A stretch of DNA of 64,000 nt from Bradyrhizobium sp. ISRA430 (GCF_029909975.1 NZ_CP094516.1:3906001-3970000), one strand, 5' to 3'. Numbered from the stretch's first letter, positions 9,200-19,316 are shown. Notes: a model not told the origin generated them from the sequence alone. Translations and numbers: made by a program.

Positions 9200-9421
9200 A
9201 ACCCGGAGCGTGTCGACGATCGCGCCGCTCTGATTTTTGACAATGACCTCGACTGCGTACGCATCGGAGGTGTTCGAAACGGTCGCTGTACCGGAAATGG
9301 TCAGCGGCGAGCTATACTCCGCTGCACTGAGGATGTTGTCGCCATAGAGCTTGTTGATCGACATAGACGACGATGACGGCGTCGCCATTGAGATCCCCCA
9401 CGAATATATCAGTGCTGTCAA
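9200..9421 (-). pseudogene. Fragment of an Ig-like repeat adhesin
   Basis: A minus-strand stretch of about 60 residues reads like one bacterial Ig-like repeat of giant adhesins: NKLYGDNILSAAEYSSPLTI, then SGTATVSNTSD, then an AVEVIVKNQSGAIVDTL strand. It runs directly into the IS481 remnant and has no complete gene around it. I infer a residual piece of a Bap/RTX-type surface protein cut off by the insertion sequence. Confidence 0.4.
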
Positions 9422-10455
9422 ATAACTTTAGGAGCTGCGACGGTGCTGACTTCGTTGCTCTGAGAAATGCTCGAGAGAAATTCTACACAGCGAAAACTGC
9501 TCCGCGAGCGTGGCTTGCACCAGCGCTTCGCAGTTCCCGCTATTCACTACTGAATAGCCCGAGATGAAGGCTTCGATTTACACGTGAAAAGAATCTCGCG
9601 GCCCTGAATCGGAACTAATGCAATCTCTGGCATTGGAGCGCAATTACAATACCCATTTGGGAGTAAGCCCTTTCGGGATTGAGACCGGTTGAATCTTGTC
9701 TTTCTCAAATTTGGCTATTGCATTGGCGATCCCCGCGTCGACCTTTTTGGGGCGCGAGGGGCGTATCGCGGGCCGGGCGAGCTTGATTTCTGGACCTATC
9801 CCCCTTGCGAGATCAGCAACTCGCATTGAAGGCGCGGGCTCGGCTTTACTGGCGCGTGCCGAGCACTTGCAGGAATCGCGGCTCGAACTCCAGCGGATCA
9901 CCGAGTTGGAGGCAAGTGCGGTCTAACGGACGCTCTTTCGAGGTGCAATCTTGGTCAATGCGGCTGCATTCGCGGATGCGTTGTTATGGAAGAAATCCGG
10001 CATGCGCCAAGAACTGCTCTCCCCGTCAGGTCGCATTGACCCGATGCCGTTTTGCGCCAAGCGTCACATTAGCTAAGCAGCATTTACAAGCACTGAGTGC
10101 GATGACCATCGAAACGTGATACTCCGTCACCCACGTCCTCTCTACCTTTGCTTTGGCGGCCGCCCGGCACGCCGACGCAATGCTGACGTCAGTCCGTGCT
10201 GGCTCTTGAGGCCAACCGGCCAGGCAGCAGCCGGCTCACGCCAGCCGTCGGACGGAACGACACTTACCGCAATTGCGCGGGTATTTCGATACGACGAATT
10301 GCGAGGCTGTTCACATACCCAGATCCGACAGCATGCTATTGTGGATGGGTAAGGTCGAACTGCCCGCTGAATGGATCTTCGAGCAAGTCGAAGAAGCCCG
10401 AACCAAGGTTTGGCTTTGAGATGCCGAAGCTTTTCGCACACACCAGGGTCCTGCC
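9422..10455 (+). other. About 1 kb without a recognisable gene
   Basis: No open frame here has a recognisable family or a convincing ribosome-binding site. A minus-strand frame at 9644-9901 (85 residues, basic) might be a gene remnant but matches nothing I know. Confidence 0.4.
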
Positions 10456-13400
10456 ATGGAAATCGGGACTTGGCTGAGAAGGCTGGGACTGGGACAACAT
10501 GAGTCCCTGTTCATCGCTAACGCCATAGATTGCGATGTGTTGCCGCAATTGACCGAAGTCGACTTCGAAAAGATTGGCATCCCACTCGGCGACCGGAAGC
10601 GCCTCATGAACGCAATCAGTGTGCTTCCCTCCGGCCCTCCCTCCGGTGTCGTGAATGCTGCAATTGCGCAGTACGCGGAACGGCGCCACCTCACGGTAAT
10701 GATATGTGACTTGGTCGATTCGACCGCCCTGGCGGCACGCCTTGACCCGGAAGATATGGGTGCCGTCATCGACGCCTATCACGCTGCTTGTGCTCGTATC
10801 ACGCGCTCCTATGACGGCTTTCTCGCCGACTTTCGCGGAGACGGCATCTTAGCGTATTTCGGCTATCCCATTGCGCACGAGGACGATCCCGAACGAACTG
10901 TGAGAGCTGCGCTGGATATCATTGCTGCTGTCGCACGGCTTGAAACCCGCGCAGGAGAGCCACTCGCCGTGCGTATCGGCATCGCTACCGGCATGGTGGT
11001 AGTCGGCGACCTGGGCGGCGAGGGTAAACTTCGGGAGCACTCCGTGGTTGGGGGCGCTCCTAATATCGCGGCTCGCGTGCAAGCCTTGGTCGAGCCGAAT
11101 ACGGTGGTTGTCGCCGACTCCACCCGCCGTCTTCTTGGCGATATCTTTAGTCTTCGCGACCTTGGCGCCCACCACCTCAAAGGCATTAGCGAGCCCGTGA
11201 GCGCGTGGGCCGTTCAGGGCCTTTCGGCTTCCGAAAGCCGCTTTGAGGCGGTGCGTCCGACAGAACTCGCCCATCTCATCGGCCGCGATTCCGAGTTGGA
11301 GTTCCTGTTGGAACGTCAACGTTTGGCTCGCACGGGCGAAGGCCAGATCGTTCTCATCTCCGGCGAGCCGGGCATCGGGAAATCGCGCTTAGCGGCAGCT
11401 CTGGCTGAACGTGCGGCTAAGTACCAACCACACGTGCAATTCCGTTATCAATGCTCGCCTTACCACGCCAACAGCGCACTTCATCCCGTGGTCGAGCAGT
11501 TGGAAAGGAACGCCGGATTTAAGGCGGACGATCCCGTCGAGACGCGGCTTGACAAGCTGGAGGCGCTCCTCTCATTGAGAGCGCAGCAAGTTCAGACGGT
11601 GGTACCACTTTTTGCTGAACTGCTATCGATCCCATTCGCGGGCCGTTATCCAAAACTGGAGCTAAGCCCCGCCCAGCAGCGTCGCCGCACGCTTGCCGCA
11701 CTGCTCGATCAATTCGAGAGCCGTTCCCGCAAACAGCCCATCTTGCTGCTTATCGAAGACGTTCAGTGGGCCGACGACACCACCCTCGAATTGCTCGACC
11801 TCATCGTAGAGCGAGCCCGACAGCTGCCTATCCTTGCGCTGGTTACTTTTCGACCAGAGTTCGAGCCTCCCTGGACCGGTCTCGCAAATGTCGGAAGCCT
11901 GGTGCTCGGACGGCTCAACCCGGATGATGTCAAAGGTGTTGCCATGCAGGTGGCCAATGGCCGCGCGCTTCCGATCGACGTGATGAAGCAGATCGTAACA
12001 AAGACTGACGGAAACCCGCTCTTCGTAGAGGAACTCACCAAGGCAGTCCTCGAAGCAGGCATTCTGGTTGAACATCAGGATCGCTATCAGCTCGAGGGAC
12101 CGTTACCGCCCTTTGCCATCCCGGAAACCCTTCACGACTCCCTGATGGCGCGGCTCGATCGCCTGCACTCAGTGAAGGAAATCGCCCAGATTGGCGCCAC
12201 CATCGGTCGCGAATTTTCTTATTCCTTGATGCGGGCTGTGGTCGCTCGAGACGAAACACGGTTGCAGCATTCCCTCACCGAGCTCGAGGAGGCCGGGCTT
12301 ATTTTCCGCCAAGGTGACCTGCCGGATGCCATTTATAGCTTCAAGCACGCATTGGTGCGGGATGCGGCTTATCAGAGCCTGTTGAAGAGACGGCGGCGGC
12401 AACTCCATGCGCAAATAGCCCGCGTCCTAGAGGAAGGATTCCAGGACGCCGCCGTGAACGACCCTGAAATCCTTGCGCACCATTTCACCGAAGCCGGCAT
12501 GCTTGAGCAGGCTACGGACTATTGGCTCAAGGCCGGAAAGCGCGCGCTCGGTCGCTCCTCCAATGCCGAGGCTGTAAAACATCTCACGCGAGGAATGGAG
12601 CTGACCCAGCAACTGCTCAGCTCGCCGCAACGCGATCGCAAGGAACTGGATTTCTATCTGGCTCTTGGTCCTGCAGTCGCCGCAACTGAGGGCGATGCCG
12701 CGGCTGAAACGTCGCGGGTCTTCTCACGTGCTCGCGCGCTGCTTGGCGAAAGTGCCAGCCTAGAAGAACGGATGACGATCCTGTGGGGCAACTATCTAGC
12801 CCACACTATGCGCGCGGAGTATAGCTCAGCGCTGGAGGATGCCCGGCACGGCCTCGCGTTGGCCGCAGAGCATGATCATCCCGGTGTGGCCGTCCTAGCC
12901 ACACGCTTCATTGGACAGTCATTGCATCTCACGGGTGCCTTCGCCGAAGCACGCGAACACCTCGATCGCGCCCTCGCATTATGCTCAACCAATCCAGCCA
13001 CGATCTCGACCTATCGCCGCTTCGGAGTCGATGATGCGGTGAACAGCCTGGCGTGGCTCTCGACGACGCTATTAGTCCTTGGCTATCCTAAACAGTCTAC
13101 AACAATCGTCGAGCGGACTGAAACTCTTGCTCGAACGAGAGAACAAAGCTTTACGACGGCCTTGGCTCTGGGGAACATAGTCGTTTTAGGCACGATAGGG
13201 GGCGACGCAAAGCGCGCCTTGGCTCACGCCGACGAGGCGATATCGCTTAGCATCGAGCATGAATTTGCGGCAATTGAACGAAGAGCACGTTTTTTCCGTG
13301 GAGCACTACTAGCCCAAGGAGGAGATCTTCAAGTCGGGATCGAACTGATGCGCAGTGCCTTGGCGGCAACTTACCGAAACTCGGAACGGTGCCGCCGCAC

Positions 13401-13836
13401 TCTCTATTTGGGCCATCTCGCCTTCGCCCATGCCCAGCTCGGAGAGCCTGAAGTTGGACTGCGCTTGCTGGATGAAGGCGTTCAGCTGGCCGAAGCAACA
13501 GGCGAGAGGTTCTTTGAGGCCGAGTTGTATCGTCTTCGGGGCAGCATCAACCTAAAACTCGGCAGACGTGACGAGGCAGAGGCAGAACTGCTGCGAGCCG
13601 TGGCGATCGCACGGCAACAACAAGCCCGCTGGTGGGAGTTGCGTGCCTCGATCTGTCTCGCGCGGCATTGGAGTAACGAAGGCAGATATTTCGAAGCCAG
13701 GTCCCTCGCAAAGCCAATATACACTTGGTTCACAGAAGGTCGGGATACACCCGATCTAAGAGACGCCAGGAATCTCGTCGACGAACTAAGCGCAGTTTCA
13801 GGAATGAAAGAGGAGCCAGATCACGGCAACTGCTAG
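10456..13836 (+). CDS. SAM domain, class III cyclase, AAA ATPase and TPR regulator
   Basis: This is an 1126-residue multidomain signalling protein. Residues about 3-57 form a SAM domain (WLRRLGLGQHESLF, then VLPQLTEVDFEKIGIPLGDR). Residues about 75-255 are a class III nucleotide cyclase domain, with the metal-binding CDLVDST, then FRGDGILAYFG and VVGGAPNIAARVQ. A large STAND-like ATPase follows with Walker A GEPGIGKS and Walker B LLLIEDVQWADD. The C-terminal 450 or so residues are TPR-like helices. Such proteins are common in rhizobia and probably couple an unknown input to cAMP production or protein assembly. The start ATG follows a weak ribosome-binding site. It stands alone. Confidence 0.88.
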   Translation: MEIGTWLRRLGLGQHESLFIANAIDCDVLPQLTEVDFEKIGIPLGDRKRLMNAISVLPSGPPSGVVNAAIAQYAERRHLTVMICDLVDSTALAARLDPEDMGAVIDAYHAACARITRSYDGFLADFRGDGILAYFGYPIAHEDDPERTVRAALDIIAAVARLETRAGEPLAVRIGIATGMVVVGDLGGEGKLREHSVVGGAPNIAARVQALVEPNTVVVADSTRRLLGDIFSLRDLGAHHLKGISEPVSAWAVQGLSASESRFEAVRPTELAHLIGRDSELEFLLERQRLARTGEGQIVLISGEPGIGKSRLAAALAERAAKYQPHVQFRYQCSPYHANSALHPVVEQLERNAGFKADDPVETRLDKLEALLSLRAQQVQTVVPLFAELLSIPFAGRYPKLELSPAQQRRRTLAALLDQFESRSRKQPILLLIEDVQWADDTTLELLDLIVERARQLPILALVTFRPEFEPPWTGLANVGSLVLGRLNPDDVKGVAMQVANGRALPIDVMKQIVTKTDGNPLFVEELTKAVLEAGILVEHQDRYQLEGPLPPFAIPETLHDSLMARLDRLHSVKEIAQIGATIGREFSYSLMRAVVARDETRLQHSLTELEEAGLIFRQGDLPDAIYSFKHALVRDAAYQSLLKRRRRQLHAQIARVLEEGFQDAAVNDPEILAHHFTEAGMLEQATDYWLKAGKRALGRSSNAEAVKHLTRGMELTQQLLSSPQRDRKELDFYLALGPAVAATEGDAAAETSRVFSRARALLGESASLEERMTILWGNYLAHTMRAEYSSALEDARHGLALAAEHDHPGVAVLATRFIGQSLHLTGAFAEAREHLDRALALCSTNPATISTYRRFGVDDAVNSLAWLSTTLLVLGYPKQSTTIVERTETLARTREQSFTTALALGNIVVLGTIGGDAKRALAHADEAISLSIEHEFAAIERRARFFRGALLAQGGDLQVGIELMRSALAATYRNSERCRRTLYLGHLAFAHAQLGEPEVGLRLLDEGVQLAEATGERFFEAELYRLRGSINLKLGRRDEAEAELLRAVAIARQQQARWWELRASICLARHWSNEGRYFEARSLAKPIYTWFTEGRDTPDLRDARNLVDELSAVSGMKEEPDHGNC

Positions 13837-13883
13837 CCAACTCCTCTCAACATCATGCCTAGCGTAAATTGACCAGCGTCCGA

Positions 13884-14075
13884 TCACCGCCTGCCCTTCG
13901 CCCGCTTTCGAGCCTTGGTGCCTGTTCGTTCAAGCTTGGCAAGGGCGCTCTCGACATCCTTGATTGCCTTCTTGAGCTGCTTCTCGCGGTTTCCAAGAAT
14001 GCTCTTGAGTTGTTTTCGCTGCTCCGCAGTCAATGTGGTAAAATCGATCACCTTCGTAAACGCGATGAAGGCCAT
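13884..14075 (-). CDS. Small basic helical protein, unknown function
   Basis: It has 63 residues, with a predicted long helix of heptad character (EQRKQLKSILGNREKQLKKA) and a very basic tail (KARKRAKGRR). A strong GGGAGG site 6 bases before the ATG supports it as a real gene. It begins 3 bases after the preceding small gene ends, so it is probably the last gene of a three-gene operon with the flavin monooxygenase. The basic tail could bind nucleic acid, but nothing shows this. Confidence 0.6.
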   Translation of the reverse strand: MAFIAFTKVIDFTTLTAEQRKQLKSILGNREKQLKKAIKDVESALAKLERTGTKARKRAKGRR

Positions 14076-14078
14076 TGC

Positions 14079-14246
14079 TTACCTCCCGATGATGGTGGTC
14101 GTCAGGCCGTGATCACTATGTGCAAGGCAGTGAAATGCAATATTCTCCATCATCGACCTATAGTCAAACGGCATTTCTTCCAGAAATACTCGATAGGCCT
14201 TCCTGCGCGCGGTGCCTGCGGGAGCACTAGAAGAAACGGTAGACAT
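14079..14246 (-). CDS. Small protein of 55 residues, unknown function
   Basis: This frame lies between the monooxygenase and the 63-residue gene and ends 3 bases before the latter starts. I place the start at the ATG at 14246; a GTG at 14297 inside the monooxygenase end would give 72 residues. It contains RVFLEEMPFDYRSMMENIAF and ends GLTTTIIGR. I recognise no family. Tight packing is the main evidence that it is real; the ribosome-binding site is weak. Confidence 0.4.
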   Translation of the reverse strand: MSTVSSSAPAGTARRKAYRVFLEEMPFDYRSMMENIAFHCLAHSDHGLTTTIIGR

Positions 14247-14269
14247 CTCACTAGCACGCCGTCGCTGTT

Positions 14270-15883
14270 TCACTTCCGCTTTTTCTTTTTGAGACACTTC
14301 GGTCGTGAGGTGCGCTTCGCGCGGGCGGGGCGGGCGGACTTTACAGTCAGAGATTCATGCTGCGGCCTTGGTCGCTGCAACAAGGCACGGAGCGTGGCAA
14401 ACTCATGTTGATCCAGCTGATTGGCAAAGCTGTCGAAGTTGGCAGCGTCACTGCCAAGCTGGCTCAACCAAACAAATGCAGTATCCAGGCTGCGCAGTTC
14501 AGGCGTTTGGTATGATAGCAGATTTTGGTAATAAGCGGCCGATTCCTCGCAAAACAGATCACGCGCGATCCCGTTTACGAGCCGCCGCACTCCATATTTT
14601 ATTCCCGTGATGGCCGCTCCCGAAATACCATGGCTCAGCATCGCTCCGAACGTGAAATTGTGTAGTCCTCGCAGGAACGGAGCGGCACCGCGGTGCCGCT
14701 CCGTGAATTCGAAGGCTTGACCCAAATAGGGATAGCGCGCGAGTGACTCGCTTTCTTCGCCGGATGGAGGCGTAAAGCGATCGTGCCAAAGGGCTATTTG
14801 TTCAAAGAATAGGGCGAGCTCCGGACGCGCCGAGAGGTCCGTCTCGACTCCGCTCGCAAATATCATGAAATCGAATTCGAAAGTGCGATTGCTGCTTCGG
14901 ACCCTCGCAATGCCGCATGCTTCGTCAATGACGCTCCATCCGCAGTTGGGGTGCCAGCTAAAATTCTCAAACCTGCGGCATCGCCAATAGGCGTCCTGTG
15001 TCGGCGGAACCGGAAGCTCCTCGAGAATGTGGCGCATGAATCGCCAGCGGTCCAGGTCCGTCAGCTCCCCGAAGTGGCCCAACATACCGGCAAAATTCAT
15101 CCAGGTGAGTGGGTTAACTCGCGGCATCTCCGAACGGCGGAAGCAAAGGTCTACTCGCGCGGCGCCCGCCTCAAGTGCGAGAGCTGCGTTGTCAAAGGCC
15201 GATGCACCGGCACCAAGGATACCAATGCGTTTTCCCGCAAGCCTGCGAAAATCGATATCATCGGCCGAATGTGCATAGAGCGCTGCGGACAAATGAGCGA
15301 CCAGAGACTTAGGAGCTCGCCACCTGCCGCTCCCCTCAAAGCCCGTTGCAAGAACGATCTTTCTTGCATGCACCCGCTCAATCCCATCGGAGCGACGCAG
15401 ATGGGCTAGGAAAATGTCATCCGCCGGCTCAATCAGAATTAGTTCGACCTCGTTTTCAACCGCGAGATCCAAGACATCCCGGTACCAATCCAGATACAAA
15501 CGCCATACTTCCGGAGGGAGGGTGTCTATGCGATCCCATGCTCGCCGCCCAAATTTTTCCTCGTACCACGCCCGCACCGTTAGACTCGGAACGCCGAAAT
15601 CAATGCCGGTCACCTCTTTCGGCGTGCGCAAATGCTTCATCCGCGCGAAACTGCGCCAAGGTCCTTCAAACCCGCGCCGACGACGATCAATGATCCTGAA
15701 ATTTGTTATACGCTCCAGCCTCAGACCGAAGGCGATCCCCAGCCCGCTCTGTCCAGCGCCGACAATCAGCACGTCCAGAACCGGCACGCCGTCTATTAAT
15801 CGCGGGACGGTCCACTCCCGAGCCGGATAGTCCAAATACGTCAGCTCGCGCCGAACGCGCTTCGTGAGTTCGGAAACGCTCAT
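14270..15883 (-). CDS. FAD/NAD(P)-binding monooxygenase-like oxidoreductase
   Basis: This is a 537-residue flavoprotein. The FAD-binding Rossmann motif GAGQSGLGIAFG is at about 42-53, and a second dinucleotide motif GILGAGASAFD is at about 223-233, as in class B flavin monooxygenases and lysine/ornithine N-hydroxylase relatives. The ATG-like motif VLATGFEGSG and a later FASGVETD fit FAD binding. The C-terminus is a very basic tail (KRTSRPKCLKKKKRK) unusual for the family. The substrate is unknown. AGGAACG lies before the ATG. Two small genes follow at once on the same strand, suggesting a three-gene unit. Confidence 0.75.
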   Translation of the reverse strand: MSVSELTKRVRRELTYLDYPAREWTVPRLIDGVPVLDVLIVGAGQSGLGIAFGLRLERITNFRIIDRRRRGFEGPWRSFARMKHLRTPKEVTGIDFGVPSLTVRAWYEEKFGRRAWDRIDTLPPEVWRLYLDWYRDVLDLAVENEVELILIEPADDIFLAHLRRSDGIERVHARKIVLATGFEGSGRWRAPKSLVAHLSAALYAHSADDIDFRRLAGKRIGILGAGASAFDNAALALEAGAARVDLCFRRSEMPRVNPLTWMNFAGMLGHFGELTDLDRWRFMRHILEELPVPPTQDAYWRCRRFENFSWHPNCGWSVIDEACGIARVRSSNRTFEFDFMIFASGVETDLSARPELALFFEQIALWHDRFTPPSGEESESLARYPYLGQAFEFTERHRGAAPFLRGLHNFTFGAMLSHGISGAAITGIKYGVRRLVNGIARDLFCEESAAYYQNLLSYQTPELRSLDTAFVWLSQLGSDAANFDSFANQLDQHEFATLRALLQRPRPQHESLTVKSARPARAKRTSRPKCLKKKKRK

Positions 15884-16060
15884 GGGACGTTCCTGCCGCT
15901 GCGATCTTGTTAGATATGATCTTTGCCTCTCGGCTTAGTTATGTTCCATTACCACGGGTCTGAGTGCAGAAAAATCGACCACTCGACTGCCGGCGTTGCC
16001 ATGTCCGCCCAGTCAGACGCGGCGAGCGACGCTGAATGGCCGAGTGCTGCGTTCGATAAA

Positions 16061-16500
16061 CTAGCATTGCGTCGGACCCTGCCCTTCTCGCGATCGCGGG
16101 TCACCCCGTGCGAGATATCGCAAGTGCGCGTCAACCGCCTTGCCTGCCAGCCCACGCATTCTCGGGACACGCGGCCCGCGCTCTGGACTGAGCTTGACGA
16201 CCCAGGCCTTGACGACGACACGGCGGAAGCGGCCGGCGGCATCGCTTTGCCATTCACCGCTATCCCGGGGCAGCGAGGCCTTCACCTTCGCGCCGCGACC
16301 ACGGGCATTGAACCGGCCGCGGCCCTTCCCGTTCCGGCCGGCTGATGATTGCGACCCGCCGATCCGAGAGGGATTGCCGACCGCTTTGCGCACGGCGATC
16401 TGAACCTGCTTGAGGAACGGCTGGGTCTTCGGGTTGAGGCGCGATCCGCCGCTGCGGGCTTGTCCCGGTCTGATCCGGAGCGAGGGCAAGGGCAGTTTCA
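16061..16500 (-). pseudogene. N-terminal remnant of a DUF3363/VirD2-type relaxase
   Basis: On the minus strand a basic, Gly/Arg/Ser-rich segment (LRIRPGQARSGG, then GRNGKGRGRFNARGRG) leads into FRRVVVKAWVVKL and AHLRYLARGDPRSREGQ. This matches the start of the relaxase/DUF3363 proteins of alphaproteobacterial integrative elements, where RVVVKARVV and AHLRYLQRDGVTRDG are typical. The catalytic remainder is missing: the frame closes soon after and the flavoprotein region begins. Upstream it joins a DedA fragment. I read it as the broken mobilisation gene of an older island. Confidence 0.55.
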
Positions 16501-17074
16501 GATCGAATCCGCAGCGCTGGAAAGCGCCGGTGTGCCCCTTCCCGGGGAGACTATCCTTGTTGCGGCCGCTCTTTTGGCCGCCGCCACCAATCAGATCGAT
16601 ATCGTTGTCGTGGTCGCCGCGGCCGCTGCAGGCGCAATCGTCGGAGACGGGATCGGATACACGGTCGGGCGCCGCTTCGGAATGCCGCTTCTTCGCAACT
16701 ACGGGCGATACATTCGTCTGGATGAAAACCGATTGCTGATCGGTCGATACCTGTTCCTTCGCTATGGCAGAGCAGTCGTGTTTTTTGGTCGCTTTATCGC
16801 GGTGCTGCGCATGTTTGCGGCTTTGCTTGCCGGCGCAAATGGCATGCCGGCGGGCCGCCTTTTCATCTTCAACGTCACCGGGGGCATCTGCTGGGCGTGT
16901 CTCTTCGGCTTCGGTGCCCACGCAGTCGGAACCGAAATCTACAAGATTTCTGAAGCGCTGAGCCTGGCGTCGCTGGGATTGTTTATTGGCGCTGGATCTG
17001 CGCTTTCCGTCGTCATGCGGCGATATGAAATTGTGCTTCTTCGTCAGGCCCAGCGTGCGCTGCCGGATGGCTGA
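16490..17074 (+). pseudogene. DedA-family membrane protein, 5' truncated
   Basis: The frame from about 16490 gives ALESAGVPLPGETILVAAAL, the conserved DedA opening, then GDGIGYTVGRRFG, GRFIAVLRMFAALLAG and a last membrane helix. DedA proteins are inner-membrane lipid or ion transport factors. The N-terminal helix of about 25-40 residues normally before this point is missing and is replaced by sequence that on the opposite strand encodes a relaxase. The gene was therefore cut at its 5' end by recombination and probably has no start of its own. Confidence 0.65.
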
Positions 17075-17332
17075 AGCAGAAAGAACGTTGCTGGTGGCTA
17101 AGCGGACATGATTATGGGTGCACGGCCTGGCGCTGGTCGGATCGGCAGGTGATCTCGGCTGGCGGTGCGACGATGGATGCGCGGTTTGACCAGCCACGCA
17201 GTGCTCGCCCCTGCATTTGCCGCTTATCATCGCCGCGGTTGTGTCGAAACTGCCGAACGCGATCGAGCTGAACATCTGTTCCGTACCGCTGGATATCCAG
17301 TGCGGTTTCTTTCACGCAGCCCCTAAACCACA

Positions 17333-17362
17333 GCATCCTCTCGCCTTTGCGCGAGAGGATGC
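17333..17362. promoter_or_regulatory. Perfect 12-bp hairpin upstream of the Rieske gene
   Basis: GCATCCTCTCGC and GCGAGAGGATGC form a perfect 12-bp stem with a CTTTGC loop, ending 51 bases before the Rieske ATG. No T-run follows, so it is not a classic terminator. It could be a leader structure or an operator. Confidence 0.5.
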
Positions 17363-17413
17363 CTATGTTGTGGAGTACCTGCGGCGACCCCAAAGCGACA
17401 ATGGGAGGCATGC

Positions 17414-19189
17414 ATGGACGCGCCCGGCAAGGAATTTGCGCTGGCGGGCAGCCTTGAGGAGCTGAAGATCGAGGGGCGGCTCGTTGTGCGCGGTGGCCAT
17501 CGCCCGATCCTCGTCATCTACGACCGCGGGCGCGTCTTCGCCCTCGACAATCGGTGCCCGCACATGGGCTTTCCGCTCGAGCGCGGCAGCGTCGAGGACG
17601 GCATCTTGACCTGTCACTGGCACCACGCTCGCTTCGATCTCGAAAGCGGCTGCACCTTCGATCTGTGGGCGGACGACGTGCCGATCTGCCCGATCGAGGT
17701 GCGCGATGGTGACGTCTGGGTGAAGACCACTCAGGCCGATCCCGCTGCGCACTGGCATCAGCGGCTTGCAAATGGCCTCGCCCACGACCTCAGCCTCGTC
17801 ATTGCCAAGGCGGTGCATGGTCAGCTCGCGGCCGGCGTACCGCAGGGCGAAATCGTCCGGCAGGTGGCGCTGTTCGGGGCGCAAAACCGCGACGGCTGGG
17901 GCGTCGGACTTACGATCCTCACGGCACTCGCCAATCTCCTGCCTGTGCTGCCGGAGGAGGAAGCCTATCTCGCTCTGTTCCAGGGCGCACGCCGCGTGGC
18001 AGCGGACTGTGACGGCGAGGCGCCGCGGCGGGAGCGCGCGCCGCTCGGCAGCCGACCGGATCCGGCCGCGCTCAAGCGCTGGCTGCGGCGCTGGACCAAT
18101 GTGCGCCATCGCGAGGCGGCCGAGCGCACCCTGCTCACGGCGATTGCGGCCGGCTTCTCCCCGGCTGAATTCGCTGATGCCCTGTTCGCTGCCGCGACCG
18201 ACCGCGCGTTCGCCGACACCGGCCACTCGCTCGACTTCGTCAACAAGGCCTTCGAGTGCCTCGACCTCGTCGGCTGGCAACACGCGGCGGCCCTGCTGCC
18301 GACTGTCGTCGGTCAGATGGTGGCAGCCCGTGGTGCCGAGGAATCGACGGCCTGGCGCCAGCCCGTTGACCTTGTTGCGTTGTGCGAGGAATCAGGCAGC
18401 GAACTGGCGGACCTGTTCGCGGCCGGACGCGGCGCGCGTGACTGGTCGGGCCACGCTGCACTGGCGCAAGAGCTGCTCGGTGACGATCCGGCCAGGATCG
18501 TTGCCGCTCTCAAGAGGGCGATCCGCGCCGGTGGCGCTCCGGCCGACCTTGGCCAATCCCTCGCGTACGCGGCCGCGCTGAGGGTGGCGCGCTTCGGCAA
18601 TGCCAACGAGCACGCCGACTGGGAGACGGCGCACCACGTCTTCACCTACGCCAACGCAGTCCACCAGATGCTGACGCGGATCGGGACCGCCAGCATCGAC
18701 ACTCACGTCACGGCCGTCCGCGGCGTCTTGCACGGAGCGATGGCGCTCTACCTTGCTCGATATCTCAATGTGCCGCCGGCGCGCATCCCGGGCGACGGCG
18801 GCGAGCAGCTCAATGATCTGCCCGCGGATCCGAAGACGATCGGTGCCGCCTTGCTCGACGCCTTCGACCGGCAGCGACAGGTCGATCTCGCCGCACGCTT
18901 GGTGGCACGGCACCTCACGCTCGGCCATTCGCCGCAGCCGCTGATCGCTGCGCTTGCGCGTGCGGTGCTGCGCGAAGATGCAGGCTTCCATGCATATCAG
19001 ATGCTGGAGGCGGGAGCCCGGCAATTCGGCGCGTGGGGCGACGTGGACGCAGGCCGGCACATCCTGATCGCGGTTGCCCGCTATCTCGCGGCGCATTCAC
19101 CAACCGAACGCGCGTTCCTGCAGACGGCCGACATCGCCCGCCGCTTGATGCGGGGTGGGGAGCTGCATCAAGAGGCTGGATTGTCCTGA
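17414..19189 (+). CDS. Rieske [2Fe-2S] protein with long C-terminal domain
   Basis: This is a 591-residue protein. Residues about 8-108 are a Rieske domain; the cluster ligands are visible as Cys48-x-His50 (CPHMG) and Cys67-x2-His70 (CHWH). The following 480 or so residues are mostly helical, with many Ala and His, and have no motif I can name; they do not look like the usual Rieske dioxygenase mononuclear-iron domain. It may be an electron-transfer or oxidase-like protein. GGGAGG lies 6 bases before the ATG. It has no operon partner: the next gene is convergent. A strong hairpin sits in its leader. Confidence 0.75.
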   Translation: MDAPGKEFALAGSLEELKIEGRLVVRGGHRPILVIYDRGRVFALDNRCPHMGFPLERGSVEDGILTCHWHHARFDLESGCTFDLWADDVPICPIEVRDGDVWVKTTQADPAAHWHQRLANGLAHDLSLVIAKAVHGQLAAGVPQGEIVRQVALFGAQNRDGWGVGLTILTALANLLPVLPEEEAYLALFQGARRVAADCDGEAPRRERAPLGSRPDPAALKRWLRRWTNVRHREAAERTLLTAIAAGFSPAEFADALFAAATDRAFADTGHSLDFVNKAFECLDLVGWQHAAALLPTVVGQMVAARGAEESTAWRQPVDLVALCEESGSELADLFAAGRGARDWSGHAALAQELLGDDPARIVAALKRAIRAGGAPADLGQSLAYAAALRVARFGNANEHADWETAHHVFTYANAVHQMLTRIGTASIDTHVTAVRGVLHGAMALYLARYLNVPPARIPGDGGEQLNDLPADPKTIGAALLDAFDRQRQVDLAARLVARHLTLGHSPQPLIAALARAVLREDAGFHAYQMLEAGARQFGAWGDVDAGRHILIAVARYLAAHSPTERAFLQTADIARRLMRGGELHQEAGLS

Positions 19190-19316
19190 CCTCACGCGCT
19201 GAGATCGCAGCAACGGCGATCTGAAGTGGCAAAAGCCTGCGCCGGCGAACCGAAACGCGCTTCCAATTACCATTCGCATTGCCCCTGCTTTGCGAGTAGG
19301 TATGACGACGTCCGGA

